Source: Aliamphritea hakodatensis (GTDB lineage Bacteria > Pseudomonadota > Gammaproteobacteria > Pseudomonadales > Balneatricaceae). Taken from it: a stretch of 64,000 bases of DNA. The notes beneath the pieces are model-generated. The model was not told the origin of the DNA and did no database searches. It was given only the letters and a program-made list of their open reading frames with translations. Below, piece after piece: positions 49,786-58,867 of this stretch (its first letter is position 1; every line of letters begins with the position of its first letter). The stretch covers positions 2,542,001-2,606,000 of the forward strand of contig NZ_AP025281.1 in NCBI RefSeq assembly GCF_024347195.1, given 5' to 3'. The translations under genes and the position numbers were made by a program.

Positions 49786-50589
49786 ATGCGCAAAACCATA
49801 CTCATTACCGGTTCTACCGATGGTATCGGCCTGTTAACTGCAGAAAAACTGCTGACGGCAGGACACAGGGTCATACTGCACGGCCGCAGCCAGACAAAAC
49901 TTGAACAAGCCCGGCAACGGCTGGCAGACATCAACCATGAAGCCGTCAGCGGTTATCTGGCAGATCTTTCTGACATGGCTCAGGTCAGGGCGCTGGCGGC
50001 CAGCATACGGCAGGATCAGCCACAGCTGGACGTGCTGATAAACAATGCCGGCATTTATAAAACCCCGGTTACCCGCACTAAAGAGGGTCTGGATATCCGC
50101 TTTGCTGTGAATACGCTGGCCCCTTATCTGCTCACGAAGGAACTTTTACCGCTGCTGGGCAGCAACGGCCGGGTGATCAACCTTTCATCCGCTGCTCAGG
50201 CACCGGTAGATCTCAGTGCACTGGCTGGGGAAATCCCACTGACTGATGGCCCGGCTTACGCGCAGAGCAAGCTGGCAATCACCATGTGGTCACGCCAGCT
50301 GGGCCTGCAACACAGCAACACTGGCCCCATGATCGTCGCCGTCAATCCAGGCTCACTGCTGGCCAGTAAGATGGTCAAAGATGCATTCAGTATTCCCGGC
50401 TCAGATTTAAGTATCGGCGCAGACATCCTGATCAGGGCCGCGCTTTCAGAGGAATTTGCTAACGCTTCGGGGGAGTACTTCGATAACGATGCCCGTTGCT
50501 TCAGTACTCCCCATGCAGATGCCCTGAATACAGGCAAAGTCAGTGCAGTGACAGACGCCATTGAAGCCATACTGGCCGGTAGCGGCTAA
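49786..50589 (+). CDS. Short-chain dehydrogenase/reductase
   Basis: This 267-residue SDR has the cofactor motif TGSTDGIGLLTAEKLL (residues 8-23), NNAGIYKTPVT, the catalytic serine in VINLSSAAQAP and YAQSKLAITMWSRQL with Tyr/Lys near residue 164. The shape matches retinol-dehydrogenase/light-dependent-reductase-like SDRs. The start follows the LLM stop by two bases with GGAG overlapping the stop codon region, so it is translated as part of the operon. Substrate not evident. Confidence 0.82.
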   Translation: MRKTILITGSTDGIGLLTAEKLLTAGHRVILHGRSQTKLEQARQRLADINHEAVSGYLADLSDMAQVRALAASIRQDQPQLDVLINNAGIYKTPVTRTKEGLDIRFAVNTLAPYLLTKELLPLLGSNGRVINLSSAAQAPVDLSALAGEIPLTDGPAYAQSKLAITMWSRQLGLQHSNTGPMIVAVNPGSLLASKMVKDAFSIPGSDLSIGADILIRAALSEEFANASGEYFDNDARCFSTPHADALNTGKVSAVTDAIEAILAGSG

Positions 50590-50630
50590 ATAATCAGGCA
50601 ACTGACCGCCAAACCCTCAATTCCCTTTAG

Positions 50631-50652
50631 CCCCCGGAATAAACACCGGGGG
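50631..50652. terminator. Hairpin after the SDR gene
   Basis: CCCCCGG (50631-50637) and CCGGGGG (50646-50652) form a 7-bp GC stem with an 8-base loop. No T tract follows, so termination is likely weak. It lies in the 214-base gap before the multicopper oxidase gene. Confidence 0.45.
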
Positions 50653-50803
50653 AGACTCTGAATAGTTAACCGCTGCAGCCGTTGGCAACCGCGGGCATAC
50701 TCAGACCAATCTCCGGCCTGATCCGCGGATACATATTATTCGCGCTTCAGGAATGATAAGGCCGGACTATGGAAAGAGATCAAACCTAAAGGGAATAACA
50801 TAA

Positions 50804-52213
50804 ATGGACGTAAAACGCCGTGCGTTTCTAAGGCTGGCCGGCACAGGGATATGTGCGCTGCCACTGAATATATCCGGGCTGGTTTATGCCAGCCAGGAAG
50901 CCGCTGCTAAAGTGCAGAAAAAGCTAATAACGCTGCAACCGGAACAGGCATACTGGTTCAGCCAGTCTCCACCAACGGATCTCTGGGCCATGGGCCAGAA
51001 TGTGCTCAGGCTGCAACAGCATATACCCGCTGAGATAACCGTTCGTAACCGGTTGCCTGATGCCAGCAGTGTGCACTGGCATGGTATGCGGGTCCCCAAT
51101 GATATGGACGGTGCCAGCGGCCTTACCCAGCAGGCCATTGATCCCGGTCAGGCATTTACCTACCGCTTTACACCTCCGGATGCGGGGACCTACTGGGCAC
51201 ACAGCCATCACAACACATATGAACAACTGGCACGCGGGCTTTGCCAGCCACTGGTCGTCGAAGAAAGCACACCGTATCCGGCAGATCATGATCACTTACT
51301 GGTACTGGATGACTGGCGCCTCAACAGCACCGGACAGCTTGATCTGGAATCGCTGGGAAGTATGCATGAATGGTCACACGGCGGGCGAATGGGAAATCTC
51401 CTGACGGTAAACCGGGAAATTACTCCCCGGTTGCCGGTAGAGGCAGGCTCAAGAACACGGCTGCGGATACTGAATACCGCAAACTCAAGAATCATGGCAC
51501 TGGAGCTGAACGGCCTGCAGTGCTGGATCATTGCCAAAGACGGCCAGCCCCTGACTAAACCGCTGAAAACAAACGAGTCTCTGACCATCGCGCCGGCGGA
51601 GCGTTACGACCTGACGGTTGATATTCCCACTGACTGGCAGGGCGAACAGCCTATTCATGAGACCGGCAGCAGAACCCGGCTGGCCGGTGCTTTCTGGCAG
51701 ATCATTCCGGGAAGTAAGCAGCGAACAGAACGTCAGTCACCGCAGCCATTGCCTGCTAACCCTGTGCCCGTTCCCGGCGAAGGTAAGCCGGATCATCATG
51801 CACAACTGTTAATGACCGGCGGGGCAATGGGGGGCCTCAGAAGCGCGATTTACCGCAATACCCCCATGAGCGCCCAGAAACTTTCCGTCAATAAACAGGC
51901 CTGGGCCTTTAACGGCGTTGCAAATTTGCCGGACAAACCGCTACTCAGCGCCCGGACCGGCGCAACAGTTGAGATTGAAATCGTTAACGATACCCGCTGG
52001 CCACACGGCATGCATTTACATGGCCATCATTTTCAGCTGCGCGGATCAGACCGTTATGAGCCGGGAATGTTGCATGACACAGCACTGATGGAAAGAAACG
52101 AAAACCTGACCATCCGCTTTAAAGCCGGCTTGCCCGGAAAGTGGTTATTACACTGCCATATGATTGAACACCAGGCCGCCGGAATGGTGACCTGGATTGA
52201 AGTAACAGCTTAA
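50804..52213 (+). CDS. Multicopper oxidase with Tat-type signal
   Basis: This 469-residue periplasmic copper enzyme begins with a twin-arginine type signal (KRRAFLRLAGTGI, then a hydrophobic stretch to about residue 30), indicating export in folded form. The three cupredoxin-type domains have the four copper motifs: HWHGM (near residue 88), HSHHNT, HGMHLHGHHF (near 400) and HCHMIEHQAAGM (near 450) with an axial methionine. It resembles CueO/CopA-type oxidases, which often protect against copper(I). GGGAATAA lies before the ATG. It sits at the head of a metal-handling island with convergent genes. Confidence 0.88.
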   Translation: MDVKRRAFLRLAGTGICALPLNISGLVYASQEAAAKVQKKLITLQPEQAYWFSQSPPTDLWAMGQNVLRLQQHIPAEITVRNRLPDASSVHWHGMRVPNDMDGASGLTQQAIDPGQAFTYRFTPPDAGTYWAHSHHNTYEQLARGLCQPLVVEESTPYPADHDHLLVLDDWRLNSTGQLDLESLGSMHEWSHGGRMGNLLTVNREITPRLPVEAGSRTRLRILNTANSRIMALELNGLQCWIIAKDGQPLTKPLKTNESLTIAPAERYDLTVDIPTDWQGEQPIHETGSRTRLAGAFWQIIPGSKQRTERQSPQPLPANPVPVPGEGKPDHHAQLLMTGGAMGGLRSAIYRNTPMSAQKLSVNKQAWAFNGVANLPDKPLLSARTGATVEIEIVNDTRWPHGMHLHGHHFQLRGSDRYEPGMLHDTALMERNENLTIRFKAGLPGKWLLHCHMIEHQAAGMVTWIEVTA

Positions 52214-52228
52214 CAACTAAGCATAACA

Positions 52229-52266
52229 AAGCTCTGTATTTAGCTGATAAATATAGAGCTTTTTTA
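52229..52266. terminator. Terminator behind the multicopper oxidase gene
   Basis: AAGCTCTGTATTT and AAATATAGAGCTT form a 13-base stem with one G-U pair around a 7-base loop, followed by a T run. It also overlaps the 3' end of the convergent beta-propeller gene. Confidence 0.82.
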
Positions 52267-53262
52267 CCGAACTACCGCCATCTGGTGACCTTCACCGGCC
52301 GGCAGGCTGAAACGGTTAGTCACCTCGAAAGACTGTTGATCAATCACCCAGATCGTGGGATCCGACCGGCTGGACACATACACTTTACCGGCACCTTTAA
52401 CCGTATTGAGATGATAAGGTTTCGGGGCCAGCGGTACTTCGGTTTTCTGGCCGGTGGCGGGCGTAAACACCACCAGCTTGCCTGCAGTGGTACTGCTGAT
52501 AAACAGGTGGCGACCATCATCACTGATGTCCAGCCCATGCAGACTGTCACTGATTGCCACTTCTTTACGCTGTTCCGGATCAGCAAGAGGGATGATAGAA
52601 AGGGCGCCTTTACGGGCATTATTGACGTACAGTTCGGATTCATCACCGGACAACACCATATGCTCAGGAGAACTGCCGGCATCAAAACTGCGGATAACCT
52701 GCCAGGTTTCAGTCTCTATCTCCTGAACATTGCCTGCACCGCTGTTACTGACATAGGCTTTAGAGCCATCGGAAGAGACCAGCACAAAGTAAGGCCCGTT
52801 ATCCGTTTCAATCAGTTTAACCTGAGCACCGCTTTGCACATCCACCACACTGACATGGTTACGGGTCGGATGCGTGGACAGCACATAGCGTCCATCCGGT
52901 GTAATCGCCTGATGATGTGACCAGCCGGACACCGGTACCGTTTGCATGACATGACCATGGGCAGGATGCACCAGATACAGTTCACTGTTCTGATCCTCAC
53001 CGGCTGCGGTTTTTACCTTATCCTCCGCGATGCTGCCCGCCAGCAGATATTCTCCGTCGGGCGTGGCTACCAGCCCGTGGGGGTTTTTAACCCCGGTAAA
53101 ATGCTCAGTCACCGTGTCCGTGGCGGCATCAACGGCGACAACTCCATTACCGGACCCCAGGGGAATATACACTGTGGGAGCTGACAGTACAGGTAACGCA
53201 TACAAGCTGCCCACCATACAGGTCAGACTCAATAAACTGCTTCCTGAAAATGTACGCTTCAT
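52264..53262 (-). CDS. Secreted YVTN-type beta-propeller protein
   Basis: This 332-residue protein has a signal peptide (about residues 1-27, ending LSA) and repeated beta-propeller blades of the kind G-x-x-L-x-V-x-P-D-G-x-x-x-Y/L: NPHGLVATPDGEYLLAG, SHHQAITPDGRYVLSTH, GLDISDDGRHLFISS. The last residues are MAVVR. Such YVTN/NHL-type propellers are periplasmic scaffolds or metal/nitrous-oxide pathway accessories; the role here is not evident. It leads into DUF2933, small secreted and permease genes on the same strand, suggesting a link to metal handling. The convergent multicopper oxidase ends 51 bases away. Confidence 0.78.
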   Translation of the reverse strand: MKRTFSGSSLLSLTCMVGSLYALPVLSAPTVYIPLGSGNGVVAVDAATDTVTEHFTGVKNPHGLVATPDGEYLLAGSIAEDKVKTAAGEDQNSELYLVHPAHGHVMQTVPVSGWSHHQAITPDGRYVLSTHPTRNHVSVVDVQSGAQVKLIETDNGPYFVLVSSDGSKAYVSNSGAGNVQEIETETWQVIRSFDAGSSPEHMVLSGDESELYVNNARKGALSIIPLADPEQRKEVAISDSLHGLDISDDGRHLFISSTTAGKLVVFTPATGQKTEVPLAPKPYHLNTVKGAGKVYVSSRSDPTIWVIDQQSFEVTNRFSLPAGEGHQMAVVR

Positions 53263-53291
53263 GACAAATCCTTCTGTTAAAAATGCTTATT

Positions 53292-53558
53292 TCAAAAATC
53301 TTTATGTACCTGGGTCTTTTGTCCGGCGGGCTGAACCGGTTCTTTACCCGGCTTATCCGCAGCGTCATGCTTCGAATGGCAGTCATGCCCCATGCCTTTC
53401 ATCATGAACAGATGCATTAAAGGGCAGGCGAGAAACAGCAAAGCTGTCTGCCAACGGGTATCAGTAAAGAGAAACAGGTATCCGGCAATTGAGATACAAC
53501 CGGCCATCATCAGATTATGGCCGTTTTTCCACCAGGGAGTGCGGTTATCAGTCTTCAT
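53292..53558 (-). CDS. DUF2933-family small membrane protein
   Basis: This 88-residue protein has one or two short hydrophobic segments (NLMMAGCISIAGYLFLF and TALLFLACPLMHLFMM, about residues 15-31 and 38-53) followed by a histidine-rich polar tail (GHDCHSKH). This is the DUF2933 layout, common near copper and heavy-metal genes. AGGAAG precedes the ATG. The His/Cys tail may bind metal, but no direct function is known. Confidence 0.78.
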   Translation of the reverse strand: MKTDNRTPWWKNGHNLMMAGCISIAGYLFLFTDTRWQTALLFLACPLMHLFMMKGMGHDCHSKHDAADKPGKEPVQPAGQKTQVHKDF

Positions 53559-53622
53559 TACGACTTCCTCAGTTAAACAGGTGATCTTTAGTTTGGTTCA
53601 GTCAGGACAGGCGAACAGAAAA

Positions 53623-53976
53623 TCAGCCAATAGGCGGGCGTAACAAGGGCTTAAGGGATACAGCAATAACGTTGTCTGCGTATAACAGCGGGGAATGTAA
53701 AGATGTTAGCGACACAGGAGAATGGGCTGCATCTACGCCGGCCTGCGCAGTACTGCAGGACGTTACACACATAGCAGCACAGGAAAGATTGTCAGGCTGA
53801 TCAGCGCTGTATTCAGCCAGCAGCGGGCTGGCGTCCCCCGGTTCACCGATAATTGTGCATTCAGAATGTTCCGCCCCCTGCATACCGGATGACGGGCTGG
53901 CATCTGTTAACTGACTGCTAACCATCGCCAGAAAGAGGGCACACAGAATTGTGAAAAACATAGGTTGCCGGGGCAT
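53623..53976 (-). CDS. Small secreted cysteine-containing protein, unknown
   Basis: This 117-residue protein has a probable signal peptide (about residues 2-24, MFFTILCALFLAMVSS) and a mature part with several cysteines (SECTIIG; SCAAMCVTSCS). It ends in a hydrophobic VIAVSLKPLLRPPIG stretch. It recalls the small secreted proteins (DUF2946-like) found near copper genes, but I do not recognise it firmly. ATG at 53976 is used; a GTG at 54027 would extend it by 17 residues. It lies between DUF2933 and permease genes on the same strand. Confidence 0.6.
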   Translation of the reverse strand: MPRQPMFFTILCALFLAMVSSQLTDASPSSGMQGAEHSECTIIGEPGDASPLLAEYSADQPDNLSCAAMCVTSCSTAQAGVDAAHSPVSLTSLHSPLLYADNVIAVSLKPLLRPPIG

Positions 53977-54093
53977 GACGTTAACATCCGTTGTTATCCG
54001 AACACCCTTAAACAGACCCTCAGCCACGCTTATAGTTCAGCGCAGTATGGACAGAGAGCAGCAACCGGGCGGTTGCTGCGGATGAAGGATCCC

Positions 54094-55056
54094 TCAGGAG
54101 AGAAACAGGTTGAACATCAGGCCGGCTAAAATTGCCATACTGAGAATCACGACCAGGAAAGCGGCAATCATCTGGTTTTTGAAAATCGCTTTCAGCAGGA
54201 TCACTTCAGTCAGGCTGGCACCGGCACTGCCAATGATCAGCGCCATCACAGACCCCATCGCCATACCTTTCTTGACCAGCGCAGCACTCAGCGGGATAAC
54301 CGCTTCCGCACGGATATACAGAGGTATACCGATAACCGCTGCGACAGGAATTGCATACCAGGTGGCATCACCGGCGTACTTGGCAATCAGATCCGTTGGG
54401 ATGAAGCCGTAGATAAACGAGCCAAGACAGATACCCAGCAACAGATAAGGGACAACCTGCCTGAAGTCTTTCCAGGTGGCTTTCCAGATGCGGACCCAGC
54501 GGCTTTCAACTGCCGGTGCAGGGGTATCTGAACCACAGCTACTCACAGACGCACCGCAGTCACTGCTGGCAGACGCGCCACAGCCAGTGGCCACCGGCTG
54601 CTGGTAAGCCTCCTGACGGACATAGCGTTCAAAGCCCAGTTTCTCCAGTACGAAACCCGCTGTCACAGACACCACAAGCGCAACACTGAAATACATCACC
54701 GCAACCTGTAAACCAAAAGTGATGATAAACAGGCCAATAATGACCGGGTTCAGCAACGGGCTGGAAAACAGAAATACCATCATCGGGCCAAAGCCGGCGC
54801 GGGCACGTAACAACCCTTTTAGGAAAGGAATCGTTGAACACGAACAAAAAGGTGTAATCGCCCCCAGCAGAGCAGCAATCACATAGCCTTTACCTTTACG
54901 CGAGCTAAGAATCGACTGAATTTTCTCAGGCGTGATGAATTCCTGCAGAACACCAACCAGATAACTGATCGCAAGGAACAGCAGGGTTAGCTCAACCGCC
55001 AGAAATGCAAACATGCCGAGTGCATCTTCAAACATCTGAATAGTTTCAGGGGACAT
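54094..55056 (-). CDS. YraQ/ArsP-type permease with cysteine-rich loop
   Basis: This 320-residue inner-membrane permease has about eight hydrophobic spans and the family motif FCSCSTIPFLKGLL (near residue 66-79), with paired cysteines that in ArsP-type transporters bind trivalent organoarsenicals. A polar loop between the two halves is rich in cysteine (VATGCGASASSDCGASVSSC, about residues 151-170), which is unusual and points to metal binding. CGGAG lies before the ATG. It is divergent from an ArsR-type gene at 55335, with palindromes between. Substrate may be copper, arsenic or another soft metal; unproven. Confidence 0.78.
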   Translation of the reverse strand: MSPETIQMFEDALGMFAFLAVELTLLFLAISYLVGVLQEFITPEKIQSILSSRKGKGYVIAALLGAITPFCSCSTIPFLKGLLRARAGFGPMMVFLFSSPLLNPVIIGLFIITFGLQVAVMYFSVALVVSVTAGFVLEKLGFERYVRQEAYQQPVATGCGASASSDCGASVSSCGSDTPAPAVESRWVRIWKATWKDFRQVVPYLLLGICLGSFIYGFIPTDLIAKYAGDATWYAIPVAAVIGIPLYIRAEAVIPLSAALVKKGMAMGSVMALIIGSAGASLTEVILLKAIFKNQMIAAFLVVILSMAILAGLMFNLFLS

Positions 55057-55297
55057 ATATACTCCGTGATCTGAATTAATTAACTATATTTCCAGAATTA
55101 TAGAAATAAAAAGCAACCGTCAAGGATTATTTCCACGTTAATCGAAACGATCTTGCAGTAGCAGCGAAGGTCCCGGTGAACATCAGATTGCGTCAGATAA
55201 ATTAACTATCTGATTTATATGATTTAATAAGGACATTCGGTAAGGTCAGAGCGCCCACATGCCTGAGCCGGCTATGCTTTTGCGTTTTAAAAAAACT

Positions 55298-55313
55298 TCG
55301 ATTAATATCGAAA
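55298..55313. promoter_or_regulatory. Candidate ArsR operator
   Basis: TTCGAT, four bases, ATCGAA forms a perfect-arm palindrome 21 bases before the ArsR start codon. A related ATCGAA half-site is present near 55141, and a TATTTC-N10-GAAATA repeat (55087-55108) lies in front of the permease gene, so both divergent genes could be bound. Confidence 0.6.
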
Positions 55314-55334
55314 TAGTTTAATAAGGAAACTGAT

Positions 55335-55652
55335 ATGCAGACACAACTGGCCGCTAAACGTCTGGCCGAACTGGGCCACGAAACCCGTCTTGAGGTATTC
55401 CGGTATCTGGTTAAAGCCGGGCATCAGGGGGTACCCGTAGGGGAGTTACAAACCAACCTTGGCATTCCCGGGTCTACTCTGTCGCATCATATCAGCCGTC
55501 TGGTGTCAGTCGGCCTGGTAGAGCAGCGCAGGGAAGGGCGCATACTGTATTGCGTTCCCCAGTACGACAAACTGCTGGCACTGGCCTCCTTTCTGATTGA
55601 TGAATGCTGTAGTAAGGAATACAGCCAGTCGGATTCGGACTGCAGCAGTTAA
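55335..55652 (+). CDS. ArsR/SmtB-family metalloregulator
   Basis: This 105-residue winged-helix repressor has the ArsR layout: AAKRLAELGHETRLEVFRYL at the N-terminus, recognition helix in GIPGSTLSHHISRL (about residues 45-58) and a beta wing REGRILYCVPQ. The N-terminal arsenic motif ELCVCDL is absent; instead a cysteine-rich end (DECCSKEYSQSDSDCSS) could be the metal site, so the sensed ion may differ from arsenic. AAGGA lies before the ATG. It faces the permease gene, its likely target, across a 278-base space. Confidence 0.83.
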   Translation: MQTQLAAKRLAELGHETRLEVFRYLVKAGHQGVPVGELQTNLGIPGSTLSHHISRLVSVGLVEQRREGRILYCVPQYDKLLALASFLIDECCSKEYSQSDSDCSS

Positions 55653-55904
55653 CGACACCTTGTTGCCCCTATCACTGTGTTCAGTCTGACCTGTCGTTTA
55701 CTTACCGGTTAAACCCGTTTGTAAACCATTGTTATTCTCTCCGCTTAACACCGGCGCCATATGATTATGATGTTGTTTCAGCAATAGCGTCTATTATTTG
55801 GACTAGTGTTTACTCAATGACCAATTGAAATTATCCCGTAATGGATGGGTTTCAGACAGTATCAACTTTTGTCCATCCATCTTCGGCAAGCGGAGGGAAG
55901 TTCG

Positions 55905-57629
55905 ATGCAACCAGCCCTTGCCGGTGCTGCTCCCACCATCGACAGTGATGCTCTCGGGCAAGCGCTGATCAGTACCGGCTCCCTGACGGAAAAAGATCTG
56001 CAACGCGTGTTACAGATGCAATCCTCCAGTACAGATAACACCCCCGTATCCAGCCTGCTTATCCGGCTGGGCCTGGTATCAGAAACCACCATGTCGCAAC
56101 AGCTGGCAACGTTACTGGACTTGCCCCTGATCAGTGCCCGGGAATTTCCCGATGCGCCTCTGCTGACTGAAAGCCTGTCTTTCCGGTTTCTTAAAGAACA
56201 GTGCGCACTACCCATCGCCATTGAGGATAACCGGCTTCAGGTGGCGCTTGGCCGGCCCGGGGAAGCTTTTACTCTGGCGGCTCTGCAACACGCAAGCGGC
56301 TATGAAATTCAGCCGTGTATCGGCGTTTGTACAGAACTGGAAAATGCCATTGAGCGTCTTTACGGAGAGGGTAATAGCCGGATGGGAAATATTCTGGCGC
56401 AGGTCAGCCCGGACGCGGACAGTGATGACCAGGATATCGAACAGTTAAAAGATATGGCCAGTGAAGCGCCGGTTATCAGGTTGGTCAATCTGATTATCCA
56501 GCGGGCCGTTGAGTCCAGAGCGTCTGATATTCACATTGAACCCTTTGAAAACAGCCTCAAAGTGCGCTATCGGGTTGACGGGGTACTGCAGGACAGTGAA
56601 GCACCTCCGGTTAACATGTCTCCAGCGGTCATTTCACGGGTCAAGCTGATGGCAAAACTGAATATTGCCGAGCGTCGTCTGCCACAGGATGGCCGGATTG
56701 AAATACGGCTGCAGGGTAAAGATCTGGATATCCGGGTCTCCACCGTGCCAACCATGTTTGGCGAAAGCCTGGTATTACGTTTACTGGACAGAGAAAGCGT
56801 CGCGCTTGAATTTGATACCCTGGGTTTTGATACCGCGCTGTTACAGCAACTGAACACTGTCCTCAGTATTCCCCACGGCATGTTAATTGTCACCGGCCCG
56901 ACAGGCAGCGGTAAAACCACCACGCTGTATACTGCGCTGAATCAGCTCAACACGGAAACCAGTAAACTGATTACCGTAGAAGATCCGGTTGAGTATCATC
57001 TTGAAGGCATTAACCAGATTCAGGTTAAACCGGCAATCGGCCTGACATTCAACAGCGCGCTGCGTTCGATTGTCCGTCAGGACCCGGACGTCATCATGGT
57101 AGGGGAGATGCGGGACCTGGAAACAGCACGCATCTGTGTTCAGTCATCACTGACGGGCCATATCGTGCTTTCAACCCTGCATACCAATGACGCTGCCAGC
57201 AGCATCACCCGTCTGCTGGAAATGGGCATTGAAGAGTACTTACTGACCTCCACCCTGAATGCTGCAATCGGTCAGCGCCTGGTCAGAAAGCTGTGCCAGC
57301 ACTGCCGTGAAGCATATACCCCTTTGCCGGAAATGGTCCGGGATATGGGGCTGGACGCGCTGCCGTCTGCCGCTCCTGTACAACTGTACCGTCCTGTAGG
57401 CTGCGAGCACTGTGCCGAAAGCGGTTATAAAGGCCGGCTGGCAATCATTGAATTGCTGATCATGAACGATGAACTTCGCCGGCTGATACTGCAACGGGCA
57501 GACGCAGGCACTCTTATGAAACAGGCAAAAGCCAGCGGCATGCACAGTATGTATGAAGACGGTTGCCGTAAAGCGCTGCTTGGATACACCAGTATCGAAG
57601 AAATCATCCGGGTCACGCAGGAGTCATGA
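55905..57629 (+). CDS. gspE: Type II secretion ATPase GspE
   Basis: This is the cytoplasmic motor ATPase of the general secretion pathway. The 574-residue protein has an N-terminal GspE/PilB domain (about residues 10-140), Walker A TGPTGSGKTTTLYT (near 331-344), a Walker B VIMVGEMRDLETA (GEMRD where GEIRD is usual), HTNDAA and the tetracysteine zinc motif CQHC...CEHC (about residues 465-507), which marks GspE over PilB-like forms. GGAGG precedes the ATG at 55905; the frame is open to 55845 without such a site. First gene of the gsp operon in this window. Confidence 0.9.
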   Translation: MQPALAGAAPTIDSDALGQALISTGSLTEKDLQRVLQMQSSSTDNTPVSSLLIRLGLVSETTMSQQLATLLDLPLISAREFPDAPLLTESLSFRFLKEQCALPIAIEDNRLQVALGRPGEAFTLAALQHASGYEIQPCIGVCTELENAIERLYGEGNSRMGNILAQVSPDADSDDQDIEQLKDMASEAPVIRLVNLIIQRAVESRASDIHIEPFENSLKVRYRVDGVLQDSEAPPVNMSPAVISRVKLMAKLNIAERRLPQDGRIEIRLQGKDLDIRVSTVPTMFGESLVLRLLDRESVALEFDTLGFDTALLQQLNTVLSIPHGMLIVTGPTGSGKTTTLYTALNQLNTETSKLITVEDPVEYHLEGINQIQVKPAIGLTFNSALRSIVRQDPDVIMVGEMRDLETARICVQSSLTGHIVLSTLHTNDAASSITRLLEMGIEEYLLTSTLNAAIGQRLVRKLCQHCREAYTPLPEMVRDMGLDALPSAAPVQLYRPVGCEHCAESGYKGRLAIIELLIMNDELRRLILQRADAGTLMKQAKASGMHSMYEDGCRKALLGYTSIEEIIRVTQES

Positions 57630-57630
57630 C

Positions 57631-58851
57631 ATGCCTTTATTTGCTTACCGGGCGGTGACCTCTGACGGTGAAGAAAAAGCCGGCACACTGGATTCAGCGG
57701 ATGAATTCGCTGTCGCTCACAGCCTGCAATCCCAGGGGCTGATCCCACTCAGCATCGCTAAACCCCAACAGGGCTCAGACCTTCACCGGCTGCTGAACAC
57801 ACCGGTAGGAGGCACCGAGTTCAGCAAAGCCAGACTGTTAATATTCACTGAGCAGTTAGCCTCACTGATGCAGGCGGGTATTTCCCTGGACCGGGCCCTG
57901 GAGATCATGATTAATGTCAGTGATGATCCAAAACTTCAGACGCGGATTGTACCGATTCAGGAAGGTGTCCGGCGGGGGCAGGCCTTATCCGGCGTCCTTG
58001 CTGAGCAACCTGGAATCTTCAGCAGCTTTTATATCAGCATGATTCAGGCCGCTGAAGCCTATGGCGATCTGGGCAAAGGATTACAGAATCTGGCTGCTTA
58101 CCTGACGCGCAGTCAGGCTTTGCGTGACAATCTGCTGTCCGCTCTCATTTACCCCATTATTCTGGTGGTTGTATCAGTTATTTCGCTGCTGATTATTCTG
58201 GTGTACGTCGTGCCTCAGTTTGAACAGCTGTTTGCCGGTATGAACAAATCGCTGCCCCTTTCCACAACCGTCGTTCTCAGCGTTGCTGCGGGGATTAAGG
58301 AATACGGCCTGTGGGCGCTGGCAGTCATCCTGCCCGGCATGGTATTGCTCAGGTATCAGTTACAGAAAACCGCTCAACGGGAATCGTGGGATAACCTCAA
58401 GCTGAGATTGCCGCTGTTAGGGCGGCTGATCCAGAGTGTGGAAACCGCACGGTTCTGCCGCAGCCTGGGTACGCTGCTACATGGCGGTGTGCCGTTGCTC
58501 AGCGCAATGGGGATCGCCCGGCAGACCCTGACCAATACACAGATGACGCACTCAGTGGATCAGGCAGCTGCTGAACTTAAAGCGGGTAAACACCTTACCC
58601 GGCCATTGCAGAACACCCGACGCTTTCCATCACTGGCAATACAGATGATTCAGGTAGGAGAGGAAACCGGCCAGCTCGATGTCATGCTGATCAAGGTAGC
58701 TGATCTTTATGACCGGCAAGTAGCCAACCAGACTCAGCGCCTGCTGGCCGTGCTCACCCCGGCACTTATTGTCGGGCTGGGCATTATGATTGCCGGCATC
58801 ATCATCTCAATACTGGCTGCCATTATGAGTATCAACGACATACCTATCTAA
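57631..58851 (+). CDS. gspF: Type II secretion inner-membrane platform protein GspF
   Basis: This 406-residue platform protein begins MPLFAYRAVTSDGEEKAGTL and has two T2SF domains with three membrane segments (VVVSVISLLIILVYVVPQFE near residue 178; a second near 230; and a final GLGIMIAGIIISILAAIMS). Conserved blocks GEETGQLDVML and QLASLMQAGISLDRAL are typical. AGGAG precedes the ATG, two bases after the gspE stop. The longer frame from 57553 is a gspE overlap artefact. Confidence 0.9.
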   Translation: MPLFAYRAVTSDGEEKAGTLDSADEFAVAHSLQSQGLIPLSIAKPQQGSDLHRLLNTPVGGTEFSKARLLIFTEQLASLMQAGISLDRALEIMINVSDDPKLQTRIVPIQEGVRRGQALSGVLAEQPGIFSSFYISMIQAAEAYGDLGKGLQNLAAYLTRSQALRDNLLSALIYPIILVVVSVISLLIILVYVVPQFEQLFAGMNKSLPLSTTVVLSVAAGIKEYGLWALAVILPGMVLLRYQLQKTAQRESWDNLKLRLPLLGRLIQSVETARFCRSLGTLLHGGVPLLSAMGIARQTLTNTQMTHSVDQAAAELKAGKHLTRPLQNTRRFPSLAIQMIQVGEETGQLDVMLIKVADLYDRQVANQTQRLLAVLTPALIVGLGIMIAGIIISILAAIMSINDIPI

Positions 58852-58867
58852 TGCAGGAGGAACAGCC

